Source: Pseudomonadota bacterium
GTDB lineage: Bacteria > Pseudomonadota > Gammaproteobacteria > Burkholderiales > Burkholderiaceae_C
Length of the DNA: 64,000 nt
Direction: 5' to 3'
Assembly (NCBI GenBank): GCA_023442945.1
Contig: JAEZWW010000037.1
Location: forward strand, 1 to 64,000
The notes below the pieces were generated by a model. That model was given only the letters and a program-made list of their open reading frames with translations. It searched no databases and was not told where the DNA came from. Each line of letters opens with the position of its first letter. The first letter of the stretch is position 1. Both the position numbers and the translations under genes were made by a program. Positions 25,257 to 32,884 of this stretch are shown in pieces.

Positions 25257-25724
25257 ATGATTGAACCGCGCCCGAACGCGCCCGCGCCGGCCGACCCGCC
25301 ACTGCGCTGGGGCGACGGCTTTTTGCTGGGCCACGCGCCGCTGGACGACATGCACCGCGAGTTCGTCGAGGTCGTGGCCGCGCTGCAGACCGCGCCCGAC
25401 GCCGATTTGCCCGCCGCGCTGGTGCGCGTGACCGAGCACCTGGTCGCCCACTTCGCGCAGGAAGACGACTGGATGCAGCGCACCGCCTACCCGGCGACCG
25501 AATGCCACGTGAACGAGCACGCCGCCGTGCTGGCCACGGCGCGCGAGATGCCGGCGCTGCTGGCGGCTGGCCGCACCGACGTTTGCCGCCGCTTTGCGCA
25601 AGAGTTGGCCACCTGGTTCCCCGGCCACGCCGATTACCTGGACGCGCCGCTCGCGCACTGGATGGTGCACCAGCGCTTTGGCGCCGGCAAACCGGTGGTG
25701 ATCAAGCGCCGCGACGCCGCCTGA
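25257..25724 (+). CDS. Bacteriohemerythrin-like protein
   Basis: This 155-residue hemerythrin-fold protein has the expected di-iron ligands in order: His in LGHAPLDDMH, H-x3-E in AHFAQEDDW, H-x3-H-type pair in CHVNEHAAVL and the final H and D in WFPGHADYLDAPLAHW. Bacteriohemerythrins bind O2 and may feed oxygenases or sense oxygen. Its coupling (4-nt gap) to the transporter gene and nearness to an oxygenase cluster make oxygen handling plausible. It is convergent with the LytTR gene. Confidence 0.85.
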   Translation: MIEPRPNAPAPADPPLRWGDGFLLGHAPLDDMHREFVEVVAALQTAPDADLPAALVRVTEHLVAHFAQEDDWMQRTAYPATECHVNEHAAVLATAREMPALLAAGRTDVCRRFAQELATWFPGHADYLDAPLAHWMVHQRFGAGKPVVIKRRDAA

Positions 25725-25738
25725 AGGCGCGCGGCGTC
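25713..25738. terminator. Bidirectional hairpin between convergent genes
   Basis: A perfect 8-bp stem GACGCCGC/GCGGCGTC with a 10-nt loop spans the 3' ends of the hemerythrin and LytTR genes. No T-tract is seen. Confidence 0.4.
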
Positions 25739-26585
25739 ACAGGCTCTTGAAGCGCCCGGCGTACAGCCGGCTCACGGTCAGCGTTTCGTCGGTGCCGCGC
25801 AGCGTCAGCTGCAGGCGGCCGGCTTCGTCGCGGCGCACGGTGTCGATGGCGTCGGCGCGCACGGCGGCGCTGCGGTGCACCTGCCAGAAGGCGTCTGCGT
25901 CCAGCTGCGGCAGCAAGTCCTTCAGCGCCGTGCGCACCAGGTGTTCGCCCCCGGCGGTGACGACGCGCACGTACTTGTCGGCCGCCTGCAGCAACAGCAC
26001 GTCCTGCACCGGCACCATCTGCACCAGGTTGCCGCCGCTGCCCGGTTGGCTGACGGGCAACTGGCGCAGCGCGGGGGTGGCAGCGGGCGCGCCGCCGCCG
26101 GGCAGGGCGGCCAGCAGCTGGCGCAGCTGCTCCAGGGTGGGGCCGCCGGGCAGGTCGTTTGCTATGGTTTGCGTAGCTGCTTGCGAAGATGGTTGTAGGG
26201 CTGAGCGCAGTTTTTGCACCGTTTTGGCCAAACGCGCCGGCTGCACGGGTTTGAGCACATAGTCCACCGCCTGCGTCTCGAACGCCTGCACCGCGTACTG
26301 GTCGTACGCCGTCACAAAAACCAGCGCGGGGAAGGGCTGCGCGTCAAAGTCCCACTGGTCGGCCAGCTCGGCCGCCGCGTCCAGCCCGCTCTGGCCGGGC
26401 ATGCGGATGTCGAAAAACAGCACGTCGGGCCGCAGCGCCAACGCCTGTTCCACGGCCGACAAGCCGTCGCCCGCGGTGGCCAGCACCTGCAGTTCAGGCC
26501 AGGCCTTGGCCAGCTCGGCGCGCAGGGCGGCGGCCAACAGCGGCTCGTCTTCGGCGATCAGGGCGGTGGGGGTGGAGGCGGGCAT
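25737..26585 (-). CDS. LytTR-type response regulator
   Basis: This 282-residue regulator has a receiver domain (residues 6-125). The acidic pocket is AEDEP, the phospho-acceptor Asp lies in LFFDIRMPG at about 55, Thr in FVTAYD, and Lys in VLKPVQ. The C-terminal LytTR DNA-binding domain (about 185-280) reads VQDVLLLQAADKYVRVVT and FWQVHRSAAVRADAI. The linker at about 125-142 (ALQPSSQAATQTIAN) is encoded by an in-frame repeat copy. Together with the LytS-type kinase at 27380-28447 it forms a two-component pair, unusually split by a protease gene. Start ATG 26585; the frame is open upstream but the family begins here. Confidence 0.9.
   Translation of the reverse strand: MPASTPTALIAEDEPLLAAALRAELAKAWPELQVLATAGDGLSAVEQALALRPDVLFFDIRMPGQSGLDAAAELADQWDFDAQPFPALVFVTAYDQYAVQAFETQAVDYVLKPVQPARLAKTVQKLRSALQPSSQAATQTIANDLPGGPTLEQLRQLLAALPGGGAPAATPALRQLPVSQPGSGGNLVQMVPVQDVLLLQAADKYVRVVTAGGEHLVRTALKDLLPQLDADAFWQVHRSAAVRADAIDTVRRDEAGRLQLTLRGTDETLTVSRLYAGRFKSL
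26161..26214 (+). repeat. 17-nt-box repeat element inside the LytTR gene, copy R11
   Basis: The box GCTATGGTTTGCGTAGC at 26161-26177 is followed by TGCTTGCGAAGATGGTTGTAG, GGCTGAGCGC. It lies antisense within the interdomain linker of the regulator, keeps the frame and adds no stop. Confidence 0.75.
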
Positions 26586-26596
26586 GGCGGGGCGGT

Positions 26597-27154
26597 TCAG
26601 CGCGGGCGCAGCGTCATGCGGTCTTGCGCGATCTGCACGTCGTAGTGGCGCAGGAAGGACTGGCCCAGCAGCGCCTCGTCCGCGTCTGCCATCTTCAGGC
26701 CGGTGGTCACGCTGATGTCGTTGCGCGTCAGGTGGCCGGCTTTGACTGGAATGTCGTGCACCAGGCGGCCTTCGCGCTCGCCGTTGGCGGTGCGCACGGT
26801 GATGCGGCTGCCGTCCGGCAGCTGGGCCTGCCGGGCGATGAAGCTGCTGATCGCCACGCTGCTCGCACCCGTGTCGACCATGAAGCGCACCGGCGTGCGG
26901 TTGATTTCGCCCGGCACGTAGAAGTGGCCGTCGGGGCTGCGCGGGATGACCAACTCGCCGCCGCCGTCGGCGTAGGGTTGCAAGGCGGCGCGGCCGCGCT
27001 GTTCCCACCACGAAAAGCCGAACCAGAGCAGGGCGCCCACCACCAGCCAGAACGCCAGCAGCGCCAGCGTGCTGGTGCGCAGCTGGCTGGCGGTGCTGCG
27101 CCCGGGCGGCGCGGCATCGGCGACGGGGGAATCCGGGTGATCGGGCGCGGTCAT
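26597..27154 (-). CDS. Membrane-anchored retropepsin-like aspartic protease
   Basis: This 185-residue protein has one N-terminal transmembrane helix (about 28-48) and a periplasmic single-domain aspartic protease. The catalytic motif FMVDTGASSVAIS is at about 90-103, followed by flap-like and second-half motifs (ALLGQSFLRHYDV). This is the TIGR02281-type clan AA family, which works as a homodimer. Start ATG 27154 is taken; 6 extra codons upstream are open. It lies 11 bp before the LytTR gene and after the kinase, which suggests a link with signalling, but no substrate can be named. Confidence 0.85.
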   Translation of the reverse strand: MTAPDHPDSPVADAAPPGRSTASQLRTSTLALLAFWLVVGALLWFGFSWWEQRGRAALQPYADGGGELVIPRSPDGHFYVPGEINRTPVRFMVDTGASSVAISSFIARQAQLPDGSRITVRTANGEREGRLVHDIPVKAGHLTRNDISVTTGLKMADADEALLGQSFLRHYDVQIAQDRMTLRPR

Positions 27155-27306
27155 GGGCCGGAGCATACCCAAGGCCGGCGCACGCGCCGGTCGGCGTGGG
27201 CCGGTTTGCGGGCCGGCGCTGCGCTCAGCGCGGGCCGCGAGGGCGGCTGCAGCGCGTGCAGTCGGGCCGCGACGTGCGTCGAAGGCAGTCGAGCTTCCGT
27301 CGATCT

Positions 27307-27371
27307 GCTATCTAAAAGATAGCTGTTTGCGCAGATGGCCGTAGGGATGGAGGCCAGTTTGGCTTGAAATA
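27307..27371 (+). repeat. 17-nt-box repeat element, copy R12
   Basis: The box GCTATCTAAAAGATAGC at 27307-27323 is a perfect 6-bp hairpin. It is followed by TGTTTGCGCAGATGGCCGTAG, GGATGGAGGCCAGTTTGG and CTTGAAAT. It fills most of the gap between the kinase and protease genes. Confidence 0.88.
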
Positions 27372-27379
27372 CCGACCCA

Positions 27380-28447
27380 TCAGTCCTTCCCGCCCCCGCC
27401 GCCCGACAGCGCCATCGGCAGACGCAGCCGGACGCGCGTGCCTTCGCCGGGCGCCGACTGCCAGTCCACGCTGCCGGCGCCACCGTAGGCGGTGGCCACG
27501 CGCTCGCGCACCTGGGTCAGGCCGAAGCGGTCGGGCGCCACGTCGGCCGGCACAAAGCCGACGCCGGTGTCGGCCACTTCCAGCTGCAGCTGGCCACCCT
27601 CGGCCCAGGCGCGCACCGTGAGGTCGCCGCCTTGCACGCGCGGCTCCAGGCCGTGGCGGATGGCGTTTTCCACCAGCGGTTGCAGCAGCAGCGGCGGCAC
27701 GGGCACATCGCGCAGCTCGGCGGGCAGCGCCAGCGTGACGCGCAGGCGCGGGCCCATGCGCAGCGCCATCAGGTTCAGGTAGTCGTCCAGGCGCGCGAAT
27801 TCGGCCGACAGCGGGTGCGCGGTGCTGCGGCTGGCGTTCAGCGTGGCGCGCAGGTAGTCGTTGATGCGGTCCAGCATCTCTTGCGCGGCCGCCGGGTCGA
27901 TGCCGATCAGCGCACGCAGCGTGGCCAGGGTGTTGAACAGCATGTGCGGCTCCAGCTGGCTTTGCAGCAGGCGCAGGTGGGCTTCGGACGCGTCGCGCTC
28001 GGCCGCGTTGCGGCTGGCTTCCAGCGCCGCCGCCTTGCCGCGGGCGTGGAAGTAAAAGGTCGCCACCGTCCCGGCCGCCACGGTGATGGCCAGGCCCACC
28101 CACTGGTCGCGCCCGCTGCGCGGTGCGGCGATGCCCAACAGCCGGTTGCACAGCGGGTTGCCGATCAAGAAGCCGGCGGCGATGCCGGTCGCGCTCAGCG
28201 CAAAGCCGCGCCAACCCTTGGGCCAGCCGTGGCCGCTATCGCTGCTGCGGTGGCAATGGCGTTCATCGACCAGGTAACGGCCAAATTCGATCACCGCCCA
28301 GCACACCAGGCCGATGCCCAGCGCCTGCGCCCACTGCACCCAGTAGCTGTGGTTCGGCCAGATGATGGTGGTGAAGACGGCGACGACGCCACAGAACAGC
28401 ACCACCTGCGCGAAGTGGCGGCTGGTTTCACGCCAGAACGGGCTCAT
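27380..28447 (-). CDS. LytS-type sensor histidine kinase
   Basis: This 355-residue kinase has hydrophobic segments at about 12-30, 35-52, 80-98 and 115-135. The His_kinase family phospho-acceptor region is LLQSQLEPHMLFNTLATLRAL (His near 172), and the HATPase domain has LVENAIRHGLEPR (N box), VADTGVGFVP (G1) and FGLTQVRERV (G2). This class pairs with LytTR regulators. Its ATG overlaps the hydrolase stop by 4 nt, so it is coupled to the upstream genes. The signal sensed is unknown. The partner regulator is two genes downstream, beyond a repeat copy and the protease gene. Confidence 0.88.
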   Translation of the reverse strand: MSPFWRETSRHFAQVVLFCGVVAVFTTIIWPNHSYWVQWAQALGIGLVCWAVIEFGRYLVDERHCHRSSDSGHGWPKGWRGFALSATGIAAGFLIGNPLCNRLLGIAAPRSGRDQWVGLAITVAAGTVATFYFHARGKAAALEASRNAAERDASEAHLRLLQSQLEPHMLFNTLATLRALIGIDPAAAQEMLDRINDYLRATLNASRSTAHPLSAEFARLDDYLNLMALRMGPRLRVTLALPAELRDVPVPPLLLQPLVENAIRHGLEPRVQGGDLTVRAWAEGGQLQLEVADTGVGFVPADVAPDRFGLTQVRERVATAYGGAGSVDWQSAPGEGTRVRLRLPMALSGGGGGKD

Positions 28448-29610
28448 TCGGGTCGGCCGGGGCTGGCAGTGGCGGCGACGGGCACCGTGCCGGGGCGCAG
28501 TTGCTGGTCAAAGAATTGCACGATCGCAGCATACGCGCGCGGGATCTCGCTGCGGTCGTAGCCGGGCGGGTCGTTCATCACCCGGGCGGCGCGTGGCGGC
28601 AGACCGGGCGGCTGGGGCGACAGGAGGCTGCCGTGCGCGGCGCCCGGCATGTCGATCAGCAGCGTGCAGCCGGGCTGGCCGCGCGCCGGGCCGTCCGGCA
28701 GGCGCGCCGCTTCGCACGCTGGCCGGATCGCGTCGATGTGAAAGCGCGGCACCAGCCACAGGTCGCGCCCAGCGCGCACCAGGCCCAGCGGCACGCGCGG
28801 CGGCGCCAGGGTGGCCGGGTCGATGGGCGCGGCCACCGGCACGGCGGCGACGATGGCGGCGATGTGCGCATCGTGCGCGCTGCGCAGCCGCGTGTCGTCG
28901 CCAAATTTGAAGCGCACCACCAGCCGGTCCAGCCAGAGCTTGAAGCCGTCCAGCCAGCCGCCCGTCAGCTCCATCGCCAGGCCGCCGCACAGCGCGAAGT
29001 CGTCTTGCGCGTGCGCGTCGCAGTGCGCGGCAAAGCGCGCGGGCGACCACTGCACCCCGGCCAGCACCAGCGCGGTGATGCCGCCGGCCGACATGCCGTA
29101 CACGCCTACGCGCTGGAAGTCGAGCTGCAGCGGCGCGAAGCGCGCGTCGGCCGCTACGGCGTCGATGGCTTGCGACACTTCCTGTGGCCGGCGCGTCCAG
29201 GCCACGGGGCCGGCGTCGGCGTAGTACTCCCAGTTGTCGCCCTGGTGCACCGGCATGGCGACGGTGTAGCCGCGCTGCACCAGCGCCTCGGCCAGGTCAA
29301 GCTGCACCCAGGGCGATCCGCCGGAGCCGTGCGACAGCACCACCAGCCGCCCGTTGCCAAGCTGCGGCGCGCCGTCCTGGGCCAGGCGGAAGTCATGCCC
29401 CATGCGCCGAACGGCCTGCGGCGCACTGGCGCTGGGGTAGACGACGGCCACGCGCCCGTGCGTGGCCGTGGCCGGCAGTTGCACCAGGCCGGTGGCGCCG
29501 TGGGCCGCCCCGGCGAAGGCCAACAGGCCGACAATCGCTTTTATTTTGATAGCTGGCCGCGCAGATTGATGTAGGGCTGGAGCCTTGTTGGGCTTGAAAT
29601 TGCCGATCAT
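28444..29610 (-). CDS. Secreted alpha/beta hydrolase (dienelactone-hydrolase-like) with repeat-derived N-terminus
   Basis: This is a 388-residue alpha/beta hydrolase. Oxyanion-side motif: VVLSHGSGGSPW near 90; nucleophile elbow GVYGMSAGG near 170; the catalytic His is probably in GAAHGSLLS near 325. A signal-like helix KAIVGLLAFAGAAHG lies at about 24-38. The first 25 codons (MIGNFKPNKAPALHQSARPA...) are the translated minus strand of repeat copy R13. The start overlaps the DUF4188 stop as ATGA, which supports this unusual N-terminus. No internal ATG precedes the signal helix, though a TTG is possible. Substrate unknown; it may be an esterase or lipase-like enzyme. Confidence 0.75.
   Translation of the reverse strand: MIGNFKPNKAPALHQSARPAIKIKAIVGLLAFAGAAHGATGLVQLPATATHGRVAVVYPSASAPQAVRRMGHDFRLAQDGAPQLGNGRLVVLSHGSGGSPWVQLDLAEALVQRGYTVAMPVHQGDNWEYYADAGPVAWTRRPQEVSQAIDAVAADARFAPLQLDFQRVGVYGMSAGGITALVLAGVQWSPARFAAHCDAHAQDDFALCGGLAMELTGGWLDGFKLWLDRLVVRFKFGDDTRLRSAHDAHIAAIVAAVPVAAPIDPATLAPPRVPLGLVRAGRDLWLVPRFHIDAIRPACEAARLPDGPARGQPGCTLLIDMPGAAHGSLLSPQPPGLPPRAARVMNDPPGYDRSEIPRAYAAIVQFFDQQLRPGTVPVAATASPGRPE
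29537..29602 (+). repeat. 17-nt-box repeat element at the 5' end of the hydrolase gene, copy R13
   Basis: The box GCTTTTATTTTGATAGC at 29537-29553 is followed by TGGCCGCGCAGATTGATGTAG, GGCTGGAGCCTTGTTGGGCTT and GAAAT. The hydrolase reads it antisense as its N-terminal codons. Confidence 0.88.
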
Positions 29611-30101
29611 GGGTTGTCGCCTTCGCCGCGCGGCGGCACGTGCAGCCGGCGCGCGGCGGTGGCGCGCTCGCCCGTCGCCGGCACGCCTTCGCCCGCGCGC
29701 GCCAGGCCGAAGGGCGGCATGTTGACGTACACGCTTTCGTGGCGGCCGGGGGCGACCAGGTAAGTTTCATGCCAGATGCCCACCGTGCCGTCGGTCCCGA
29801 TGGCGCGGTTGAAGTCGCGCCAGGCCGGCAGGTGCTCGGCCTGCTTGTCGTGCGCGTAGGCCAGCAGCTGGTCCAGCGTGCGCCAGTACTGCAGCATGAT
29901 CGTGGTGCGGCCCAACCACGATTCGGCGTGCAGCAGGCCGAGCCGCGGCGCCTGCAGCAATTCGCGCACCATGCGCGGCATGGCGCTGGCCACCGGCCAC
30001 CACCGGTCCACGCGCAGCGGGCGGTTGATGCGCATGCCGATCAGAAAGAGCACGAATTCGCCGTCCAGTTGGGCGGTCAGGCGTTGGGCGATCGGGGTCA
30101 T
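29607..30101 (-). CDS. DUF4188-family protein
   Basis: This 164-residue soluble protein of the DUF4188 family resembles small haem or ferredoxin-like monooxygenase folds (VLFLIGMRINRPLRVDRWWPV, LHAESWLGRTTIMLQYWRT, HETYLVAPGRHESVYVNMP). The family is often annotated as monooxygenase-like without proven chemistry. It begins 16 bp after the GST stop and its stop overlaps the hydrolase start, so it is an internal gene of the GST-to-LytTR run. Confidence 0.75.
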   Translation of the reverse strand: MTPIAQRLTAQLDGEFVLFLIGMRINRPLRVDRWWPVASAMPRMVRELLQAPRLGLLHAESWLGRTTIMLQYWRTLDQLLAYAHDKQAEHLPAWRDFNRAIGTDGTVGIWHETYLVAPGRHESVYVNMPPFGLARAGEGVPATGERATAARRLHVPPRGEGDNP

Positions 30102-30117
30102 GGCGGGTCGGCGGGGT

Positions 30118-30807
30118 TCAGGACAGCAGGTCGTAGTCGCCGCCGCGCGCCAGGGCGCGCTGGTAGGCGGGGCGGGCGTGGATGCGCGCCAGCCAGTCGG
30201 TCAGGCGCGGGTGGTCCTGGGCGTTCAGCCCGGCGCGGGCCTGCGCGGCTTCCAGCGGGAAGCTCATCTGCACGTCGGCGGCGCTGAAGGCGTTACCCGC
30301 GAACCCATCCCGCCCGGCCAGTTCGCCTTCCAGGTAACGCAGGTGCGTGGCCAGCTGCGGGTCGACCAGGGTGGCCAGCAGCTTGTCGGCGATGCCGCGC
30401 GCGATCGGCTTGGCGAAGAAGGGCATGGGCGCGTTGCGGATGCGGTTGAAGATGAGCTTGAGCAAGAGCGGCGGCATGGCCGAGCCTTCGGCGTAGTGCA
30501 GCCAGTAGCGGTAGCGCACGGCGTCGTCCGAGCCCGCCGGCGGCGCCAGCCGGCCGTCGCCATAGCGTTCAACCAGGGTTTCGATGATGGCGCCGGACTC
30601 GGCCAGCGTCAGCCCGTCCACCGTCACCACGGGGGACTTGCCCAGCGGGTGCACGCGGCGCAGCTCGGGCGGCGCCAGCATGGTTTTGGGGTCGCGCTGG
30701 TAGCGCACGATCTCGTACGGCAGGCCCAGCTCTTCCAGCAGCCACAGGATGCGCTGCGAGCGCGAGTTGTTCAAGTGGTGGACGGTGATGGGGGTGGCGG
30801 GCGTCAT
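30118..30807 (-). CDS. Glutathione S-transferase
   Basis: From ATG 30807 this is a 229-residue cytosolic GST. The thioredoxin-like N-domain has SRSQRILWLLEELGLPYEI and the cis-Pro/glutathione segment GKSPVVTVDGLTLAESGAI near 58-76. The all-helical C-domain follows from about 95. The Ser in SRSQ is the likely thiol-activating residue. An eight-residue longer start (30831) is possible. It heads the probable minus-strand operon ending at the LytTR regulator; detoxification is the family role. Confidence 0.88.
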   Translation of the reverse strand: MTPATPITVHHLNNSRSQRILWLLEELGLPYEIVRYQRDPKTMLAPPELRRVHPLGKSPVVTVDGLTLAESGAIIETLVERYGDGRLAPPAGSDDAVRYRYWLHYAEGSAMPPLLLKLIFNRIRNAPMPFFAKPIARGIADKLLATLVDPQLATHLRYLEGELAGRDGFAGNAFSAADVQMSFPLEAAQARAGLNAQDHPRLTDWLARIHARPAYQRALARGGDYDLLS

Positions 30808-30900
30808 GGCGTGGGCTTTCGGGTCGGTCAAGCGGACGGGGTGGGGGCGATCATCGCCGCAGATCGGGGCGCTGGGGGCGTTAGGCGGGGAGGGGCTGCG

Positions 30901-31197
30901 TCAGTGTTGCGAGCGCGCCAAGGCGGCCCGTTCGCGCGCCACCAGGCGTTCGCGCCAGGCGGCGCCGGGGGCGGCCAGCCACACGCGGGCGCCGTGCAGC
31001 GCCAGGCCCAGGCCCCAGCCCAGCAGCGGGTACAGCGCCCAGTCCTGGCCGTTGCGCCAGCTGAGCCCAATCAGCAGCGCGTTCACCGCCAGGTACACGG
31101 CCGCGTGTTGGAACCAGCCCAGCTTGGCGCGCACGCGGCGGCGCGCGGCGCGGTCCAGTGGGTCGTTGGGGGTAGGGGTGTGATCGGTGCGGGTCAT
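30901..31197 (-). CDS. 2TM-domain small membrane protein
   Basis: This 98-residue protein has two adjacent helices (HAAVYLAVNALLIGLSW and WALYPLLGWGLGLALHGARVW) preceded by a charged RRRVRAKLGWF stretch. This is the 2TM domain layout often found alone or fused to LytTR or kinase proteins. Function unknown. It lies 38 bp after the next membrane gene's stop on the same strand and may be cotranscribed with it. Confidence 0.75.
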   Translation of the reverse strand: MTRTDHTPTPNDPLDRAARRRVRAKLGWFQHAAVYLAVNALLIGLSWRNGQDWALYPLLGWGLGLALHGARVWLAAPGAAWRERLVARERAALARSQH

Positions 31198-31234
31198 GGG
31201 TGGCTCCTTGAACAGGTGACGGGGCGGGCAGCGC

Positions 31235-31792
31235 TCAGGCGGCCCAGGCCGGCGCGGCGGCGGGGCGCATCAGCCGCAGCAGGCGCAGCGTGCGCGCTGC
31301 AAACAGGCCGGACAGCGCGCCGTACAGCGCCGTGATGGCCGTGGCAAAGCCGGTGTGGTGGGCCAGGGCAGGTTCCATCGCCAGCTGCACGCCCACGCCG
31401 TACTTCATCAGGAACACGGCGAGGATTAGGCCCATCGGCACCCAGCTGCCGGGCAAAAAGAAGCTGCGCGCCGCGGTGTCGTAACGGGCACCGGCAGGTG
31501 GCGCCAGGCGGCTGCCCACGGCCAGCACGGCGGCGTAGCACACGGCCCACAAGCCCAGCAGGGTGAACAGCTGCCCGGTCGCGCCAAAGGCCGATTGCAC
31601 GCCCCACAGCGCCAGTCCGCCCATGATGAGCGGCATGGCCAGCAGGCGGTTCAGGTGCACGCTGCGGCTGCGCGTGGCGGAAAAGCCCAGCGCCAGCAGC
31701 GCCGCCAGCACCCCCGCCACCCACGGCGGGGTCTGGCGGACGATGTCGATGGCGGCGTCGGGGTGTTGGACGAGCAGGGTGGTGAGCAACAT
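31235..31792 (-). CDS. DUF6622-like six-helix membrane protein
   Basis: This 185-residue integral membrane protein has about five or six helices. Features are the N-terminus MLLTTLLVQHPDAAIDIVRQ, helix-breaking HLNRLLAMPLIMGGLALWG, and a Trp/Pro-rich loop SFFLPGSWVPMGLILAVFL. I associate this pattern with the DUF6622 family of Burkholderiales, with moderate certainty. No function is known. It is first of a likely pair with the 2TM gene. Confidence 0.65.
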   Translation of the reverse strand: MLLTTLLVQHPDAAIDIVRQTPPWVAGVLAALLALGFSATRSRSVHLNRLLAMPLIMGGLALWGVQSAFGATGQLFTLLGLWAVCYAAVLAVGSRLAPPAGARYDTAARSFFLPGSWVPMGLILAVFLMKYGVGVQLAMEPALAHHTGFATAITALYGALSGLFAARTLRLLRLMRPAAAPAWAA

Positions 31793-32009
31793 GGGGGTCT
31801 CCGGGGTTGGGGGTCGATGGGGGGACTGTGCCCAGAGGGCGACCTACCCGCCAGCGCGATGCGACGAAATGCGGCGACGCGGCGCGAAGGGCACCATGGC
31901 GGCGCGAAATACCGCCGCCCGGCGCCGCCGGACACACCACCCAAGGGCGCCGCCACCCTGCTCCGTGGCGTCAAGGGGTCGGAGCCGCGCGGCCGCAGCG
32001 CCGCCCATA

Positions 32010-32744
32010 ATGGCGCGCATGTCCGAATTTCCCCGTGCCCCGCGCCGCGCCGACCGGCGCCAATGCCTGGCCACCGTCGGCGCCGCTGCGCTGCTGTGGC
32101 TGGCGCCGCCGGCCGCTGGCGCGCGCACGCTGCCGATCATGACTTCTGAAGACGCCTCGGCGGCGCTGCTGGCCGCCGCCACGGCCGGTGACGTGCCGGC
32201 CATCGAACGCGCGCTGGCCAGCGGCGCCGTGCTGGAAACGCGCGATGCCCGTGGCCGCACCCCGGTGCTGCTGGCGACCGCCGGTGGCCACGTCGCGGCG
32301 GCGCAGGCGCTGATCAAGCGCGGCGCCAACGTCAACGCGCAGGATGATCAGCGCGACAGCGCCTTCCTGCTGGCCGGCGCACGCGGGCTGACCGAGATCG
32401 TGCGCGCCGCGCTGGCCGCGGGCGCCGACTGGCGCATCACCAACCGCTACGGCGGCACGGCGCTGATCCCGGCGTGCGAGCGCGGACACGTCGAGACCGT
32501 GCGCCTGCTGCTGACCACCGACATCGACGTCGACCACGTCAACCGCCTGGGTTGGACCGGGTTGCTGGAAGCGGTGATCCTGGGCGACGGCGGTTCGCGC
32601 CACCAGGAGATCGTGCGCCTGCTGCTGGCGCGCGGCGCCCAGGTGAACCTGGCCGACCGCGAAGGCGTCACGCCGCTGCAGCACGCCGAGCGCATGGGCC
32701 AGCGCGAAGTGGCGGCGCTGCTGCGCGCGGCCGGCGGGCGTTAG
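32010..32744 (+). CDS. Exported ankyrin-repeat protein
   Basis: This 244-residue protein has a twin-Arg-like N-terminus (RRADRRQCLATVGAAALLWL) and an Ala-x-Ala-type end near residue 36. About five ankyrin repeats follow (DARGRTPVLLATAGGHVAAA, GRTPVL-, GGTALIPACERGHVETVRLL and LGWTGLLEAVILGD units). Ankyrin repeats bind protein partners. In the periplasm such proteins sometimes neighbour catalase or act as immunity-like partners, but no partner gene is adjacent. ATG 32010 or 32019 are both possible starts. Confidence 0.82.
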   Translation: MARMSEFPRAPRRADRRQCLATVGAAALLWLAPPAAGARTLPIMTSEDASAALLAAATAGDVPAIERALASGAVLETRDARGRTPVLLATAGGHVAAAQALIKRGANVNAQDDQRDSAFLLAGARGLTEIVRAALAAGADWRITNRYGGTALIPACERGHVETVRLLLTTDIDVDHVNRLGWTGLLEAVILGDGGSRHQEIVRLLLARGAQVNLADREGVTPLQHAERMGQREVAALLRAAGGR

Positions 32745-32791
32745 CGGCCCACGAAGACGGGCGCGCGGCCCCTGGGCGGAAATTCGCTGCG

Positions 32792-32856
32792 TTTCTTAAG
32801 CGAAATCGGGGTCTGGCGGCCGTAGAATCTGCGCAGCCAGCTACAAATCATGTAGC
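32792..32856 (-). repeat. 17-nt-box repeat element, copy R14
   Basis: TTCTTAAGCGAAATCGGGGTCT, GGCGGCCGTAGAATCTGCGC and AGCCA lead to the box GCTACAAATCATGTAGC at 32840-32856, a perfect 6-bp hairpin. It lies 28 bp upstream of the uppP start, within its promoter region. Confidence 0.85.
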
Positions 32857-32884
32857 GCATCACCGCACTTTCCAAGGACTGATT

